A DNA stretch of 64,000 nucleotides from Pseudobacter ginsenosidimutans (GCF_007970185.1 NZ_CP042431.1:7609342-7673341); one strand, 5' to 3'; shown: positions 29,559-39,541, numbered from the stretch's first letter. The notes: a model not told the origin generated them from the letters alone. A program made the numbers and translations.

Positions 29559-30992
29559 TCACTTGCCCTTGCCCAGAAAGAGGATGCGCAGGGTATGGAG
29601 CATGATCTTGAGATCGATGGCCAGCGAAACATTTTCGATATATGTCAAATCATATTTCATTCTCACCACCATTTCTTCAACGGAGCTGGCATAACCGAAT
29701 TGTACCATTCCCCAGGAAGTGAGGCCTGGTTTCACTTTCAGCAGGTAATTATAATAAGGCGTTTGTTGCTGGATCTGGCGGATATAATACTCTCTTTCAG
29801 GACGTGGTCCTACCAGGCTCATATCGCCTTTGAGGATATTCCATAATTGTGGCAATTCATCTACACGCCACTTGCGCATGATCCTGCCCCAGGAAGTGAT
29901 CCTTGGATCATTGGTATCGGACAATTGCGGTCCATTGGCTTCTGCATGATGGAACATGCTCCTGAACTTGAAAATATGGAATCTCCTTCCTCTGTACCCT
30001 ACCCGTTCCTGTGAGTAGATAACCGGCCCGGCCGAAGAGAGCTTCACCCTGATGGCTACATAGGCCAGGAAGGGGCTCAGGAAAATGAGTCCGGAAATCG
30101 CCACCACTACATCCACCACGCGTTTGATATTCTGTTGCCATTCCGGCATCAGGTCTGTACGTATATCGGAAAGCAGGGCGCCGGTAATATTGCTGGTGCG
30201 TACACTGCCGGAAAGGATATCGAGCGTATCAGGAACGATCTTCACCTCCACATCTTTTTCGCTCAGCACTTCCACTATATGGTTGATCTGTTGTTTTTCA
30301 TTCTTGTCAACCGCAATTACTACCAGTTTGATGCCGCGCTGATCTATCACCTCACTCATATCCTTATACGAACCGAACTGTGGCAGGTATTCCCGGATAC
30401 CGTTGGGCTCCTGCCCTGCCGCCAGGAATCCCTTGTAGTGGAAGCCTGCATTGGCCAAACCTTCGCGTGTTTCCTTGAAGATCCTGGTGGCAACGGAATT
30501 GCCACCGATGAGGAGAGTATTGAAATGCACATTCCCGCGCATGAGCTGTTGCTTCACACGGGAAAGGATCATCAGGCGGCCGGTCCAGGTAAACAGTATC
30601 TGCACGCCGATATAAGTGGCAAGTGCATTGTAAAAGTAGGTATAGTGATGCTGGGGATCGTTGATCACCAGGGCAAAGAAGATCAGCGTACAACCAATGA
30701 GGGAACTGAGTACAGTCAATGCAAACTCGCTCAACCGTGATTTCCGGTAGAGTGACTGGTACGCTCCCAACATTCCCTGGAATACAACCCATCCAATGGG
30801 AATGATCATCAATCCCAACCAGAACCTGTCGTTCAGAAAGATCTTGTTGTTGACGATGATATGCTCATTGAGGAAATACCTTCTGGCGAAATAAAAAACT
30901 ATCCATCCAAGCACAGCTGCAGTATAGTCACTTAGCAGGTACCAGGCACTGTGAATGGTTTTTTCTGATCCATTAAAAGGTTTAGGCAACAA
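29559..30992 (-). CDS. Undecaprenyl-phosphate sugar phosphotransferase
   Basis: 477 residues. Four or five N-terminal membrane helices are followed by a CoA-binding-like Rossmann domain (~155-270, NTLLIGGNSVATRIF). The C-terminal bacterial sugar transferase domain (~285-477) has KRVVDVVVAISGL, SQERVGYRGRRFHIFKFRSM and RVDELPQLWNILKGDMS LVGPRPE. It should transfer a hexose-1-phosphate to undecaprenyl phosphate to start exopolysaccharide or O-antigen synthesis (WcaJ/WbaP type). The start is TTG 30992 or the adjacent TTG 30989, overlapping the end of the oxidoreductase gene by about 10 bp, so the pair is translationally coupled. No other glycosyltransferase is nearby. Confidence 0.9.
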   Translation of the reverse strand: MLPKPFNGSEKTIHSAWYLLSDYTAAVLGWIVFYFARRYFLNEHIIVNNKIFLNDRFWLGLMIIPIGWVVFQGMLGAYQSLYRKSRLSEFALTVLSSLIGCTLIFFALVINDPQHHYTYFYNALATYIGVQILFTWTGRLMILSRVKQQLMRGNVHFNTLLIGGNSVATRIFKETREGLANAGFHYKGFLAAGQEPNGIREYLPQFGSYKDMSEVIDQRGIKLVVIAVDKNEKQQINHIVEVLSEKDVEVKIVPDTLDILSGSVRTSNITGALLSDIRTDLMPEWQQNIKRVVDVVVAISGLIFLSPFLAYVAIRVKLSSAGPVIYSQERVGYRGRRFHIFKFRSMFHHAEANGPQLSDTNDPRITSWGRIMRKWRVDELPQLWNILKGDMSLVGPRPEREYYIRQIQQQTPYYNYLLKVKPGLTSWGMVQFGYASSVEEMVVRMKYDLTYIENVSLAIDLKIMLHTLRILFLGKGK

Positions 30993-31956
30993 TACTGTTG
31001 TTTTTAATTTTCTGAAGTATTTGATGCGCTACGTCCATTGCTCTGTAACCATCTACTTCAGACACACGTGTAGGTGTATTTTCCGCGATGGCATCGCGGA
31101 AAGCTTCGAGCTCTTTTTTTATCGCATTAACTTCAGGTACTTGTGGGTTGATCACCGCAATGGTGCGTTTCCCGTGTGGTGTATCCAGGTCGAACGAGAA
31201 AGCATCCACATCCAGCGGGCTCTTGAGTTTGATCACTTCGGATTTCTTGTTAAGGAAGTCAACGCCAATATACGCATCTTTTTGGAACAAACGCATTTTA
31301 CGCATCTTCTTCATGGAGATCCTGCTGGAAGTGAGGTTGGCCACACATCCGTTATTGAACTCGATCCTCACGTTGGCTATATCGGGCGTATCCGTCATAA
31401 CGGCCACGCCGCTGGCGGAAATCATTTTCACTTCACTCTTCACGAGATTGAGGATAATATCGATATCGTGGATCATCAGGTCGAGTATCACGCTCACTTC
31501 CGTGCCGCGGGGATTGAATTCCGCCAGACGATGCACTTCGATGAACATGGGCTGCAGGTCGAGGCCGGACAGGGAGAGGAAAGCAGGATTGAACCTTTCA
31601 ACATGACCAACCTGGAACTTGATATTGGATTCTTTCACCAGTTTCACCAGTTCACGCGCTTCATCCATGGTATTGGCCAGGGGTTTCTCCACAAATACAT
31701 GCTTGCCTTTCCGGATGGCTTTTCTGCAGAGGTCGAAATGGTAAGTGGTGGGCGCTACAATGTCTACGGCATCCACGGCATCCATCAGCAATTCGGGATC
31801 CAGGAACCTGGGGAGTTGATATTTTTCCGTTATTTGTTGTGCTGCATCATCTGAAGGGTCAAAAAAGCCTACCAGTTCTACATCCTTCATCTCCTTCCAG
31901 TTATTCAGATGGAACTTACCCAGATGGCCTACACCGAAAACGCCTACCTTTAGCAT
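30982..31956 (-). CDS. Gfo/Idh/MocA-family oxidoreductase
   Basis: 324 residues. The N-terminal Rossmann fold has VGVFGVGHLGKFH (~4-16). The dinucleotide/substrate signature EKPLANTMDEARELV lies near residue 95 and the catalytic-domain motif HDIDIILNL near 170. Family members use NAD(P) to oxidise or reduce sugars and nucleotide sugars. Overlap with the sugar transferase gene suggests a role in making or modifying the first sugar of a surface polysaccharide, but the substrate is inferred only from context. Confidence 0.9.
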   Translation of the reverse strand: MLKVGVFGVGHLGKFHLNNWKEMKDVELVGFFDPSDDAAQQITEKYQLPRFLDPELLMDAVDAVDIVAPTTYHFDLCRKAIRKGKHVFVEKPLANTMDEARELVKLVKESNIKFQVGHVERFNPAFLSLSGLDLQPMFIEVHRLAEFNPRGTEVSVILDLMIHDIDIILNLVKSEVKMISASGVAVMTDTPDIANVRIEFNNGCVANLTSSRISMKKMRKMRLFQKDAYIGVDFLNKKSEVIKLKSPLDVDAFSFDLDTPHGKRTIAVINPQVPEVNAIKKELEAFRDAIAENTPTRVSEVDGYRAMDVAHQILQKIKNNSIVA

Positions 31957-32060
31957 AATAAAAAATTAATTGTCAAAGATAAACGCTGTGGCCGTTTACA
32001 TAACGGTTTTTTATTACCACGCAGTATGCGGATGTGAATAACTCAGCACATGATGCCGGA

Positions 32061-32843
32061 TCAGCGCACCAACTTTGAACGGGAAATATAAGCGGATGTG
32101 GGGTGATAGATAAACAGCACTGTTCCATCTTTGATCTCGTCTATCAGGGGACGGCTGATATCTGTAGGCACTGCCGGACAACCCTGGCTTCTTCCAATAT
32201 AACCCTTGCTGTTGATCCATGAATCCGAAACATAGTCGGCTCCATGCACTACAATGGCCCTGCGGAAAGCAGCATCGTTGATCCCTTTTTCCATTCCCTG
32301 CAATTTCAGGGAATAGCCATTGCTGCCGCGATAGGTTTGACCGGTTACGTAGAAACCCAAACTGCTGGCATTGCTCCTGGGCTTGTTGGAGAATACATTG
32401 GCGGACTCTTTTCCGGAGCGGTTGCCATGGGCCACCAGGCTATGGAAAAGTACCTGATAATTATTGAGGTCGATCACAAACAGGCGTTTTTCGCTGCTTG
32501 GCCTGGAGAAATCTGCTATTGAGAGGATATTATCGCGAATGAGGCCGGTCTTTTTCAGTTTTTCCATTCCATTAAGAGCCATCTGGAAAACCGTACGGCT
32601 CAGCCCCTGCTCTTCGAGATGAAGGCTATCATATACCTCCATTTTGGAAAGAGACCAGGCAATGGCATGATACTCGATACTTCCAATGGGGCTGGGAGCA
32701 AAGAAAATCTTTTTAGACAAAGGGGTTGATGCAATTCCATCTGTTGTAAAAGGTACGAATGACCAATGTAATACAATCAGAACGCCCAACACTGTGGCCC
32801 TAACCAATGTGGCCAGCCTTAACTTCTTCCTTGGTTTTTGCAT
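32061..32843 (-). CDS. Murein L,D-transpeptidase catalytic domain family protein (YkuD_2)
   Basis: 260 residues. An N-terminal hydrophobic segment (LATLVRATVLGVLIVLHW) anchors or exports it. The YkuD_2-type domain contains VIDLNNYQVLFHSLVAHG, SSLGFYVTGQTYRG and the catalytic stretch IVVHGADYVSDSWINS followed by GRSQGCPAVP with the Ser-x-Gly-Cys nucleophile. It probably acts on peptidoglycan in the periplasm. It is separated from the oxidoreductase by about 100 bp and may head the minus-strand envelope operon. Confidence 0.85.
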   Translation of the reverse strand: MQKPRKKLRLATLVRATVLGVLIVLHWSFVPFTTDGIASTPLSKKIFFAPSPIGSIEYHAIAWSLSKMEVYDSLHLEEQGLSRTVFQMALNGMEKLKKTGLIRDNILSIADFSRPSSEKRLFVIDLNNYQVLFHSLVAHGNRSGKESANVFSNKPRSNASSLGFYVTGQTYRGSNGYSLKLQGMEKGINDAAFRRAIVVHGADYVSDSWINSKGYIGRSQGCPAVPTDISRPLIDEIKDGTVLFIYHPTSAYISRSKLVR

Positions 32844-32925
32844 GGACTCATTCCATTTTTTTAGGGTAAAAAATCATGCGTGCTACTTCCGCATATTTTT
32901 CTATCAACGGGATACCTGAAATAAA

Positions 32926-32951
32926 ATTGCCCTGGGAATAAGCAGGGCAAT
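32926..32951 (-). terminator. Rho-independent terminator after the LytTR operon
   Basis: On the minus strand, ATTGCCCTG and CAGGGCAAT pair perfectly around an 8-base loop and are followed by TTTTATTT. The hairpin lies about 150 bp downstream of the LytTR regulator stop (33098) and before the L,D-transpeptidase gene. Confidence 0.75.
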
Positions 32952-33097
32952 CCTGGATTTTTACTAATTGAACCGTGGCAAATGTACGGTATTTTGAAAA
33001 AAATGCAGCCTTGTGGCATTTTAAATGCAGTCCGGATCAGGTTTTTAACATATCAATACAATAATCAATTCGTAGAAAAATGGAAACCTGCCAGTTC

Positions 33098-33808
33098 TTA
33101 TAAATTTTCTCCGATCAAAGTATACAAAATATTACGATAATGTTCACTGCAGGGCAGTTCGGTTTCACCCAGGAACACAGTTTTCCTGCTGACAGTGTCC
33201 AGTTTACGGAGCGATACGATATAGGATCGGTGAATGCGGATAAAGGTAGTTGAAGGCAGACGGCTCTCGAAGTACTTCAGGCTTTGTAAAGTTACGATGG
33301 GCTTTCTGCTACCGGAAAGATGGATACGCGTGTAATCTTTCAGTCCCTCGAGATAGATAATGTCCTCGTAAAAGATCTTCTGGATCTTGTGAGAAGTTTT
33401 GATAAAAATGAAATCTTCATTGCTGGCCACCTGACGGTTGTTCTTGCGGAAGCTGATGTATTCGTAGGCTTTGCTCACTGCGCCAACGAATCTGTCGAAT
33501 GGCACCGGTTTCAACAGGTAATCGATAGCATCCAGTTCAAATCCCTCCACGGCAAATTCATTGTAGGCCGTAACAAAGATCACCGACGGTTTCCTGGGAA
33601 GTGTTTTGAGGAACTGGATCCCTGAAAGATCCGGCATCCTGATATCCAGGAAAATGAGATCGATCTCTTCCTTGTCGAAATACGGTCTTGCTGCCATCGG
33701 GCCCTCACATCTGGCCACCAGCCTGAGATAGGGGATCTTCTGAATAAAGTCTTCCATCAGGTCCAGAGCCCAGGGTTCATCATCGATGATGAGGCAATTA
33801 ATTTTCAT
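33098..33808 (-). CDS. LytTR-family response regulator
   Basis: 236 residues. The receiver domain (~1-120) has acidic pair IIDDEPWAL, phosphoacceptor in LIFLDIRMPD, the Thr of VTAYN, and Lys in LLKPVPFDRF. The LytTR DNA-binding domain (~140-236) has FIFIKTSHKIQKIFYEDIIYLEGLKDY and FIRIHRSYIVSL. ATG 33808 overlaps the histidine kinase stop by 11 bp, so kinase and regulator are translationally coupled. Targets are unknown. Confidence 0.93.
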   Translation of the reverse strand: MKINCLIIDDEPWALDLMEDFIQKIPYLRLVARCEGPMAARPYFDKEEIDLIFLDIRMPDLSGIQFLKTLPRKPSVIFVTAYNEFAVEGFELDAIDYLLKPVPFDRFVGAVSKAYEYISFRKNNRQVASNEDFIFIKTSHKIQKIFYEDIIYLEGLKDYTRIHLSGSRKPIVTLQSLKYFESRLPSTTFIRIHRSYIVSLRKLDTVSRKTVFLGETELPCSEHYRNILYTLIGENL

Positions 33809-35231
33809 GGTCCAACTCGATTTTGAGGTTAACAATGTAGAGGGATTTATTGTCTACCACATCCAGCAGGTACCTGCCGGGATATAAAACATCCAGCCTT
33901 CTTTTTGCATTGATCAGTCCTACCCCTTCATGCCCCGTCTGGCGTGTAGAGGTAATGGCATTGGAAACTGTGAGCAGCAGGTTATTGCCGATCACGTCTA
34001 TATTGATCCTGATCTCGGAAGGAATGGTATAACTCACACCATGTTTAAATGCATTTTCGATATAGGTGATAAGGAGCAATGGCGCGATCAGCAGGTTATC
34101 TGTATTGCCGGTCACATTGTATCTGACTGTAACGTTTTTGGATAATCGAAGTTTTTGAAGATCGATATAATTGCTGATATATTCAAGGTCATTTCTCAGT
34201 GTGATCTTTTCGGTACTTGTATCGTACAGCACATAACGCATGATCTGACTGAACTTCAGGATGGAGTATTCCGTTTGTTCTGATTTGAGATGCGCCTGTG
34301 AATAAATGCTGTTAAGGGTATTGAAAAGGAAATGCGGGTTGATCTGGAGTTTCAGGAAGCTGAGCTCCGCATTCAGTCTTTCCGTTTCCAGGACCTTCTT
34401 TTGTTTTTCACTGATGAGCAATGAATTGGCCAGTTTGATGAATCCACTGATCAGCAGAATGATAATGGCGGAAGTGAGTGTATCCATCAGCAACATGGGC
34501 AAAGCCATCAATGGGATTTCAGATCCAAACAATTTCATCACCGGGATATCTCCTGCAATGGCCAGGGTGCGTCCCATCGGCATGGCAGGAAGCGCGCCCT
34601 GGGAAAAACTCCGTTCAACAAAACGCTCACGGCTTTGCTCACCCGAAGGCACCATACGTGTGGTCAGCACTACCACAGTATCTTTTTCGTGATCTGAAGA
34701 TTTCCTGTATTCGATATTCTCCACAAAACTTCCATCAGGCCCTACCCTTCTGATCATGGTGGTATCCTTGTTCACAGTAACTGACCCAACCATCGGCGCC
34801 AGCTGCATTTTACCAACGGGTGAAAGGCGATGAAAGAAACGATTGGGTCCTGTTCTGATCACCATACCGGCCTGTTTCCGGAATTTGTATTGAATGAAAG
34901 ATTCCACTACCAGTTGCTGCAGGCAGATCACCAGCAAACAACCAAGTATGGTAAGGAAATATTTTCCGTATTGCTTTTTCTGAAAGAATCTTGGAATGAG
35001 AAAGTAATAGTGGAAATAGAATAGAAGAATAAGGAACACCTTGTTGACCACTTCCCTGTACAGGAAAAAAGTATCGAGTATCTCAATTCGGTAGATCAGC
35101 AAAGGCAGGGTGAGGAAGAGTCCCCATCCCAGGATATGCAATGAAATGATAAGCAGACGGTGCACCACCGTTTTAGCAGGCTTGAATCCTAACACGTAGG
35201 CAAAAACATCCAGCGCACTGTCTTTTCTCAT
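33798..35231 (-). CDS. LytS/YpdA-type sensor histidine kinase
   Basis: 477 residues. Four N-terminal membrane helices (~25-120) are followed by an unusually long loop of ~130 residues with Arg/Val-rich composition, a fifth helix (LMDTLTSAIIILLISGFIKL), the His_kinase motif LKLQINPHFLFNTLNSIY (~290-307, His nucleophile), and an HATPase domain ending YIENAFKHGV ... GHEGVGLINAKRRLD. It is the partner of the LytTR regulator encoded immediately downstream. ATG 35231 is chosen at MRKDSALD; the extra upstream in-frame codons are unlike the family. Confidence 0.9.
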   Translation of the reverse strand: MRKDSALDVFAYVLGFKPAKTVVHRLLIISLHILGWGLFLTLPLLIYRIEILDTFFLYREVVNKVFLILLFYFHYYFLIPRFFQKKQYGKYFLTILGCLLVICLQQLVVESFIQYKFRKQAGMVIRTGPNRFFHRLSPVGKMQLAPMVGSVTVNKDTTMIRRVGPDGSFVENIEYRKSSDHEKDTVVVLTTRMVPSGEQSRERFVERSFSQGALPAMPMGRTLAIAGDIPVMKLFGSEIPLMALPMLLMDTLTSAIIILLISGFIKLANSLLISEKQKKVLETERLNAELSFLKLQINPHFLFNTLNSIYSQAHLKSEQTEYSILKFSQIMRYVLYDTSTEKITLRNDLEYISNYIDLQKLRLSKNVTVRYNVTGNTDNLLIAPLLLITYIENAFKHGVSYTIPSEIRINIDVIGNNLLLTVSNAITSTRQTGHEGVGLINAKRRLDVLYPGRYLLDVVDNKSLYIVNLKIELDHEN

Positions 35232-35327
35232 TGTTGAATTGAGCCGCCAAATTAGTGAGGCGCTGCATGCAAAACATTGCAACGCCTCGCTAACCGGCTA
35301 ATTTATCTTAACTATAACAAATGCGGT

Positions 35328-36365
35328 TTAATAGTTGTCGTTATCATCCTGCTCATCAAATGGCTTGAACTCGAACATATTGTCGAAGATCTCGGAGCCG
35401 CTGCGACCGGTGAGGAGAAAGCCTCTGTCTTTCAGCGTGAATCCGACAGCGCCTTCGCGGGCAGTGCCTTCGAAAGATGTTTTCTTTGTCCAGAGGTCAT
35501 TGGTGGCATCATATTCCCAGGTATCGGAGATCAATGATCCGGCGCGGCCTGTAGCCAGGTACACTTTGGTTCCTATAGTGAATGCCACTGCACCGTAACG
35601 GGCGATATTGGCATAATCATCATCATAACTTTCATCGCTAACATTGGTGAGTTTACGGAGATCAGTCCAGGCGCCCTGTCCGCTGTTACCGGTAGGATCG
35701 AACGACTGAAGATCATTCAACGCTTCGCCATTGTTGTTGCCACTGCATACATAGGCTTTGCCATTTATGACGAAAGCCACAGCCTGTGAACGTTTACGTC
35801 CGCGGATACTGGCTTTTTCCGTCCAGGTTTTGCCGGAAGGATTGAATTCCCAGCAATCTGACATTGCGCTCGTATTATAACCGGTAGCGATATAACCTTT
35901 ATCATTAAGCGTAAATGCCACTGCATTGCGACGGGGATCACCGGGGAAAGGATCGAGCTCTGTCCATTTGTCGAGCGCCGGATCATATTCCCAGAAATCG
36001 TTCAGCAATTTATTGGCGGGGCCATTGAATCCGCAGGCCACATATGCTTTGCCACCGGCAGTGAAAGCAACGGCCCCGCGGCGCATTTCGCCGGGGAAGT
36101 CGGCTACAGGCTCCCAGTAGCCGAAGTCGAGGTCAAGCCGGTAAAACTTATTGCTGTACTGTCCGTTCGTTGCAAAAAGCCCTGTTCCCACATATGCTTT
36201 GTTGCCTATCACAAATGAAACCGCTTCACTCCTGGGGTCACCCCTGAAATCTTCGCTGCGCACCCAGTTACCGACCAGGTCGGAATCATCGTCGGAGCTG
36301 TTTTTAGAGCAGGCAGATAGCATGAACAGAGAAGAAAGAATGATCAGGAAAACCGGATGTTTCAT
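35328..36365 (-). CDS. Kelch-repeat lipoprotein
   Basis: 345 residues. Lipobox MLSAC (Cys19) and a Ser/Asp-rich linker precede six kelch-type blades, each with a [R]xxAVxFxxxxKxYxxxG strand pair followed by a W-containing strand (for example FWEYDPALDKWTELD). A closed beta-propeller on the cell surface is likely. The function is not evident. The frame extends 13 codons upstream, but ATG 36365 directly precedes the signal peptide. Confidence 0.85.
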   Translation of the reverse strand: MKHPVFLIILSSLFMLSACSKNSSDDDSDLVGNWVRSEDFRGDPRSEAVSFVIGNKAYVGTGLFATNGQYSNKFYRLDLDFGYWEPVADFPGEMRRGAVAFTAGGKAYVACGFNGPANKLLNDFWEYDPALDKWTELDPFPGDPRRNAVAFTLNDKGYIATGYNTSAMSDCWEFNPSGKTWTEKASIRGRKRSQAVAFVINGKAYVCSGNNNGEALNDLQSFDPTGNSGQGAWTDLRKLTNVSDESYDDDYANIARYGAVAFTIGTKVYLATGRAGSLISDTWEYDATNDLWTKKTSFEGTAREGAVGFTLKDRGFLLTGRSGSEIFDNMFEFKPFDEQDDNDNY

Positions 36366-36844
36366 TTGAGTAAATTTTGCACAAAGTATCTGGGGGTTAC
36401 GCAAACAATATGATAAAATAGATGGAGGGTGGAATGAAATCGACTAAAAGGGTGATTTTGTCTTTATGGGCGGGGGCAAAGAAGGGGTGGGTTTGGACGG
36501 GCTGTGAAACAAACCAACGCTTTTTTTATTTATTGGGCGGTGGTAGGTGGGATGGGCGGTGGAGCTGAGCTGTACTGTGGAGCTTTTGTTTCGAAGGCCC
36601 GCACAAACCCACCCACTTCTTTGCATGGCACACTGAGAAAGCAAAAGATAAAATCCCCTTTTGTGATTTCATTCTTGAGTGGAGAGAGGGGTACGGGTGC
36701 GTCAGCGAGATGAATAGAAATAGACAAGCAATATGAGGGGCGGGTGTGAATTCGGAGATAGAAAATGGAATTCTGCCGATTTTATTGCAGGGCTGATATA
36801 TAATAACAAAATGCACCAAATAGTGGCGGATATATTGCGCACAA
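36366..36844. other. Divergent gene-free region holding repeat copy E
   Basis: 479 bp between the divergent kelch and DUF4270 genes. It contains palindromic element E (36476-36624). The rest carries no plausible gene. Promoters for both flanking genes must lie here, but no clean TAnnTTTG box was identified. Confidence 0.55.
36476..36624 (+). repeat. Palindromic intergenic element, copy E
   Basis: 149 bp. The left arm GCAAAGAAG-GGGTGGGTTTG, then GACGGGC, pairs with the right arm (reverse-complement reading GCAAAGAAGTGGGTGGGTTT, then GTGCGGGCC). The core reads GGCTGTGAAACAAACC then AACGC, TATTGGGCGGTGG, GGTGGGATGGGCGG and GCTTTTGTTTCGAAGGCC. Unlike the other copies it is not directly downstream of a gene. 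Confidence 0.75.
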
Positions 36845-38200
36845 ATGAACAACCCAGGAATGATCACGCATATTTACGCCCCTCGCAATATTTGTTGGCT
36901 CATTGTTTTTTGTTGTATCGGTTTTGTGGCTTGTCAGAAAAAAGAAATACAGTTTGGCACCGGAATGCAGGATAGCTTTACAAGGCTCATTACAGTAGAT
37001 ACTTTTACCCCTTTTCTTTCTACTGTAGTGCTGGACTCATTCCCTACCTCAGGAACCAATGTGCTGTTCGTAGGCAGAACGGAAGACCCGGTAATGGGAC
37101 CTACCATCGCGCAAACCTTCTTCCAGCTTGGATTACCGGCCGCTGCCCAAAATGCGGAAATCCCGGATGATGCGGTATATGATTCACTGGTGCTTGTGCT
37201 GAAACCGAATAATTCCTGGTACGGCGATACTTCAAAACCAATTTCTTTCACCGCCTATGAAATGGCAGAACAGACAGACTATACCTATTCCAGCAGGATC
37301 TGGAATACCAGCAGCTTTGGATGGCTGCCATCAGCTCTTGCTTCGGTGAACCGGTCGCTCAGCCCGGCAAGGGATTCACTGGAGCTGAAGATCAGGAATG
37401 ATAAAGGATCGGAAATGTTCCAGAAGATCCGGGATAAAGATGTCGCCTTCCAGGATGTGGATTCCTGGCTCAGCTATTTCAAGGGCATCACCATCAAAAC
37501 CAATGCAGGCGATAACGGTGCCGTGTATGCGTTTAAAACAGACAGCGCTACTGTTATGCGGATTCACTATCATACCACATGGCCTTATTTCGAAAAACAT
37601 ACTATCGACTTCTACCTCACCCGCAATGAATACCAGTTCAACCAGATCCTCATCAACAGGACCGGCACCCCGCTGGAGAAAAAGAACGACGGACAGGAAG
37701 AATACTTTCCGGATGAAACACATCCTTATGCATTTTCTCAAACAGGCACAGGCGTAATGCTTAAAATAAAATTCCCCAGCCTCCAGGACATCAAAACCCT
37801 CGGCAAGACCATTAAATTATTGCAGGCAGTTCTGGTGCTGAAACCTGTTGAAGGTAGTTTCGAACAGTACACTTTTCCACTTTGTTCCAGCCTCTACATG
37901 GTACAGACCAATGCCACCAATATCATCGGAGACCAGATGACCGATATAACGGGACAGAACCCACTTTCAGCCGTACCTTATATCGATGATGCATACAGAC
38001 TGAACACCAATTACAGTTTTGATATCACACATTATATCTCCTACCTGCTCACAATGAACAACAGCGCGGAAATGGGCATGTTTGCGCTGGAAGAAAGTCC
38101 AGGTTCCGCCACACGCCTCAACCGGGCAGTGATCGGTAACAGGCTGAACCAGCAATACACCTCCCAACTCAAACTCACGCTTTTGACCACTACCGAATAA
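36845..38200 (+). CDS. DUF4270 domain lipoprotein
   Basis: 451 residues. The signal peptide ends in a lipobox (GFVAC, Cys30) followed by QKKEIQFGTGM. The rest agrees with DUF4270: an early VDTFTPFLSTVVLDSFPTSG, NVLFVGRTEDPVMG, PDDAVYDSLVLVLKP and a C-terminal NRAVIGNRLN segment. DUF4270 proteins are Bacteroidota cell-surface lipoproteins of unknown biochemical role. The next gene begins 7 bp after its stop, so the two form an operon. Confidence 0.85.
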   Translation: MNNPGMITHIYAPRNICWLIVFCCIGFVACQKKEIQFGTGMQDSFTRLITVDTFTPFLSTVVLDSFPTSGTNVLFVGRTEDPVMGPTIAQTFFQLGLPAAAQNAEIPDDAVYDSLVLVLKPNNSWYGDTSKPISFTAYEMAEQTDYTYSSRIWNTSSFGWLPSALASVNRSLSPARDSLELKIRNDKGSEMFQKIRDKDVAFQDVDSWLSYFKGITIKTNAGDNGAVYAFKTDSATVMRIHYHTTWPYFEKHTIDFYLTRNEYQFNQILINRTGTPLEKKNDGQEEYFPDETHPYAFSQTGTGVMLKIKFPSLQDIKTLGKTIKLLQAVLVLKPVEGSFEQYTFPLCSSLYMVQTNATNIIGDQMTDITGQNPLSAVPYIDDAYRLNTNYSFDITHYISYLLTMNNSAEMGMFALEESPGSATRLNRAVIGNRLNQQYTSQLKLTLLTTTE

Positions 38201-38207
38201 ACTGATT

Positions 38208-39458
38208 ATGCAATACAGAATTATTGTACTCACTATATTTTCCCTTGCAGTTGTTTCAACACAGGCACAAAGCATCAACTCCCCCTATTCCACTTATGGT
38301 ATCGGGGATATCGAGCACAGGTATTATGATAAAACAGCAGGTATCGCCAATGCAGGCACCGCCCTCATGAGCAATCCTTTCCACCTGCTCAATAAGAACC
38401 CTGCTTCCATGGCCGGACTGGAAAGAAGCGTATTACTGGGCAATGCCACTTTTGTTGGCAAAACAGTGAGCTATGCCGGCAATTCCATTACAAGCGATAA
38501 CAATACAGGCAGGGATATCTTCATTAAGAATTTTTCTGTTGCCATCAAACTGAACAAATTCTGGACTTCAGGTGTCAGTCTCATGCCCTACAGCTATGTG
38601 AATTATTCCTATCGTTCCAAACTCAATATTGAAGGCTCAACGGAAACCTATGATGCATTGTATGAAGGTGATGGCGGCGTTTACAACGTTAGCTGGAACA
38701 ATGCTTTCAATGCAGGTAAACATCTGGCGCTGGGCGTTCGTACATCCCTGCTCACCGGATCCGTGAACCAAACCGAATCATTGCAGACCGCATATGCAGA
38801 GGATCCCATCGAAACAAAAAGAAAAGATTATTACAACAAATTCAGGTTCGAATATGGCGCCATTTACTCCGGGAAACTGGGTAAGAACTGGCAATATGCA
38901 CTGGGTGGCAAGTTCTCCGCCAAAACAGATCTGGACAGGGAAAAAAGTGTAACTATACAACAAGGCAATACTATCATTCGCAACGAGGAAGTGATTGCCA
39001 ATGATCATTTCACATTGCCCATGACCTTTGATCTCGGACTGGCGGTCACCAGTAAAGGCCGCACCACCTTTACCGTGGATTACAGCTACCAGGACTGGGC
39101 GGCTAACCGTGTACGTGGGTCCAACTGGAGCACCATCAATTCCTACAGGATCGCAGGCGGTGTACAGATGTCCAATATAGTGGAACAATGGAATATGAAA
39201 TTCGAGAAAAGTTATATGCAGGTTGGTGGATATTTCAACAGGAGTTATCTGCGCGTGAATAATACACCTATCGATGAAGTGGGCGCCACCATTGGATATG
39301 GCGGTTATCTGAGTGGCAAGATGAGTTATGGACTGGCGCTGGAAGCAGGTCGCAGAGGCACCATCGCCAATAACCTGATCAAAGAAACTTTTGTACAACT
39401 GAGCTTCCGGTTTTCATTCCGGGAATTTTTGTACAGTAAGGGAAGAAAGTATGATTGA
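38208..39458 (+). CDS. Outer-membrane beta-barrel protein
   Basis: 416 residues. The signal peptide is IIVLTIFSLAVVSTQAQ. The mature start SINSPYSTYGIGDI and repeated 10-residue amphipathic strands, with a C-terminal FVQLSFRFSFREF, mark an outer-membrane barrel resembling the FadL/PorV-like proteins of Bacteroidota. It is cotranscribed with the DUF4270 lipoprotein, a pairing that suggests a shared outer-membrane function. The transported or bound molecule is unknown. Confidence 0.75.
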   Translation: MQYRIIVLTIFSLAVVSTQAQSINSPYSTYGIGDIEHRYYDKTAGIANAGTALMSNPFHLLNKNPASMAGLERSVLLGNATFVGKTVSYAGNSITSDNNTGRDIFIKNFSVAIKLNKFWTSGVSLMPYSYVNYSYRSKLNIEGSTETYDALYEGDGGVYNVSWNNAFNAGKHLALGVRTSLLTGSVNQTESLQTAYAEDPIETKRKDYYNKFRFEYGAIYSGKLGKNWQYALGGKFSAKTDLDREKSVTIQQGNTIIRNEEVIANDHFTLPMTFDLGLAVTSKGRTTFTVDYSYQDWAANRVRGSNWSTINSYRIAGGVQMSNIVEQWNMKFEKSYMQVGGYFNRSYLRVNNTPIDEVGATIGYGGYLSGKMSYGLALEAGRRGTIANNLIKETFVQLSFRFSFREFLYSKGRKYD

Positions 39459-39493
39459 TTTGATATAGCAGGATGTTGTCTCCCTGTGAAATC

Positions 39494-39520
39494 AAAAACC
39501 CCGTATTGCTACGGGGTTTT
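39494..39520. terminator. Bidirectional terminator between convergent genes
   Basis: AAAAACCCCGTA and TACGGGGTTTT form a symmetric GC stem with A-tract and T-tract on opposite sides. It can therefore end both the barrel gene (stop 39458, plus strand) and PEP synthase (stop 39542, minus strand). Confidence 0.9.
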
Positions 39521-39541
39521 GTTCATTATTACATGATTCGT

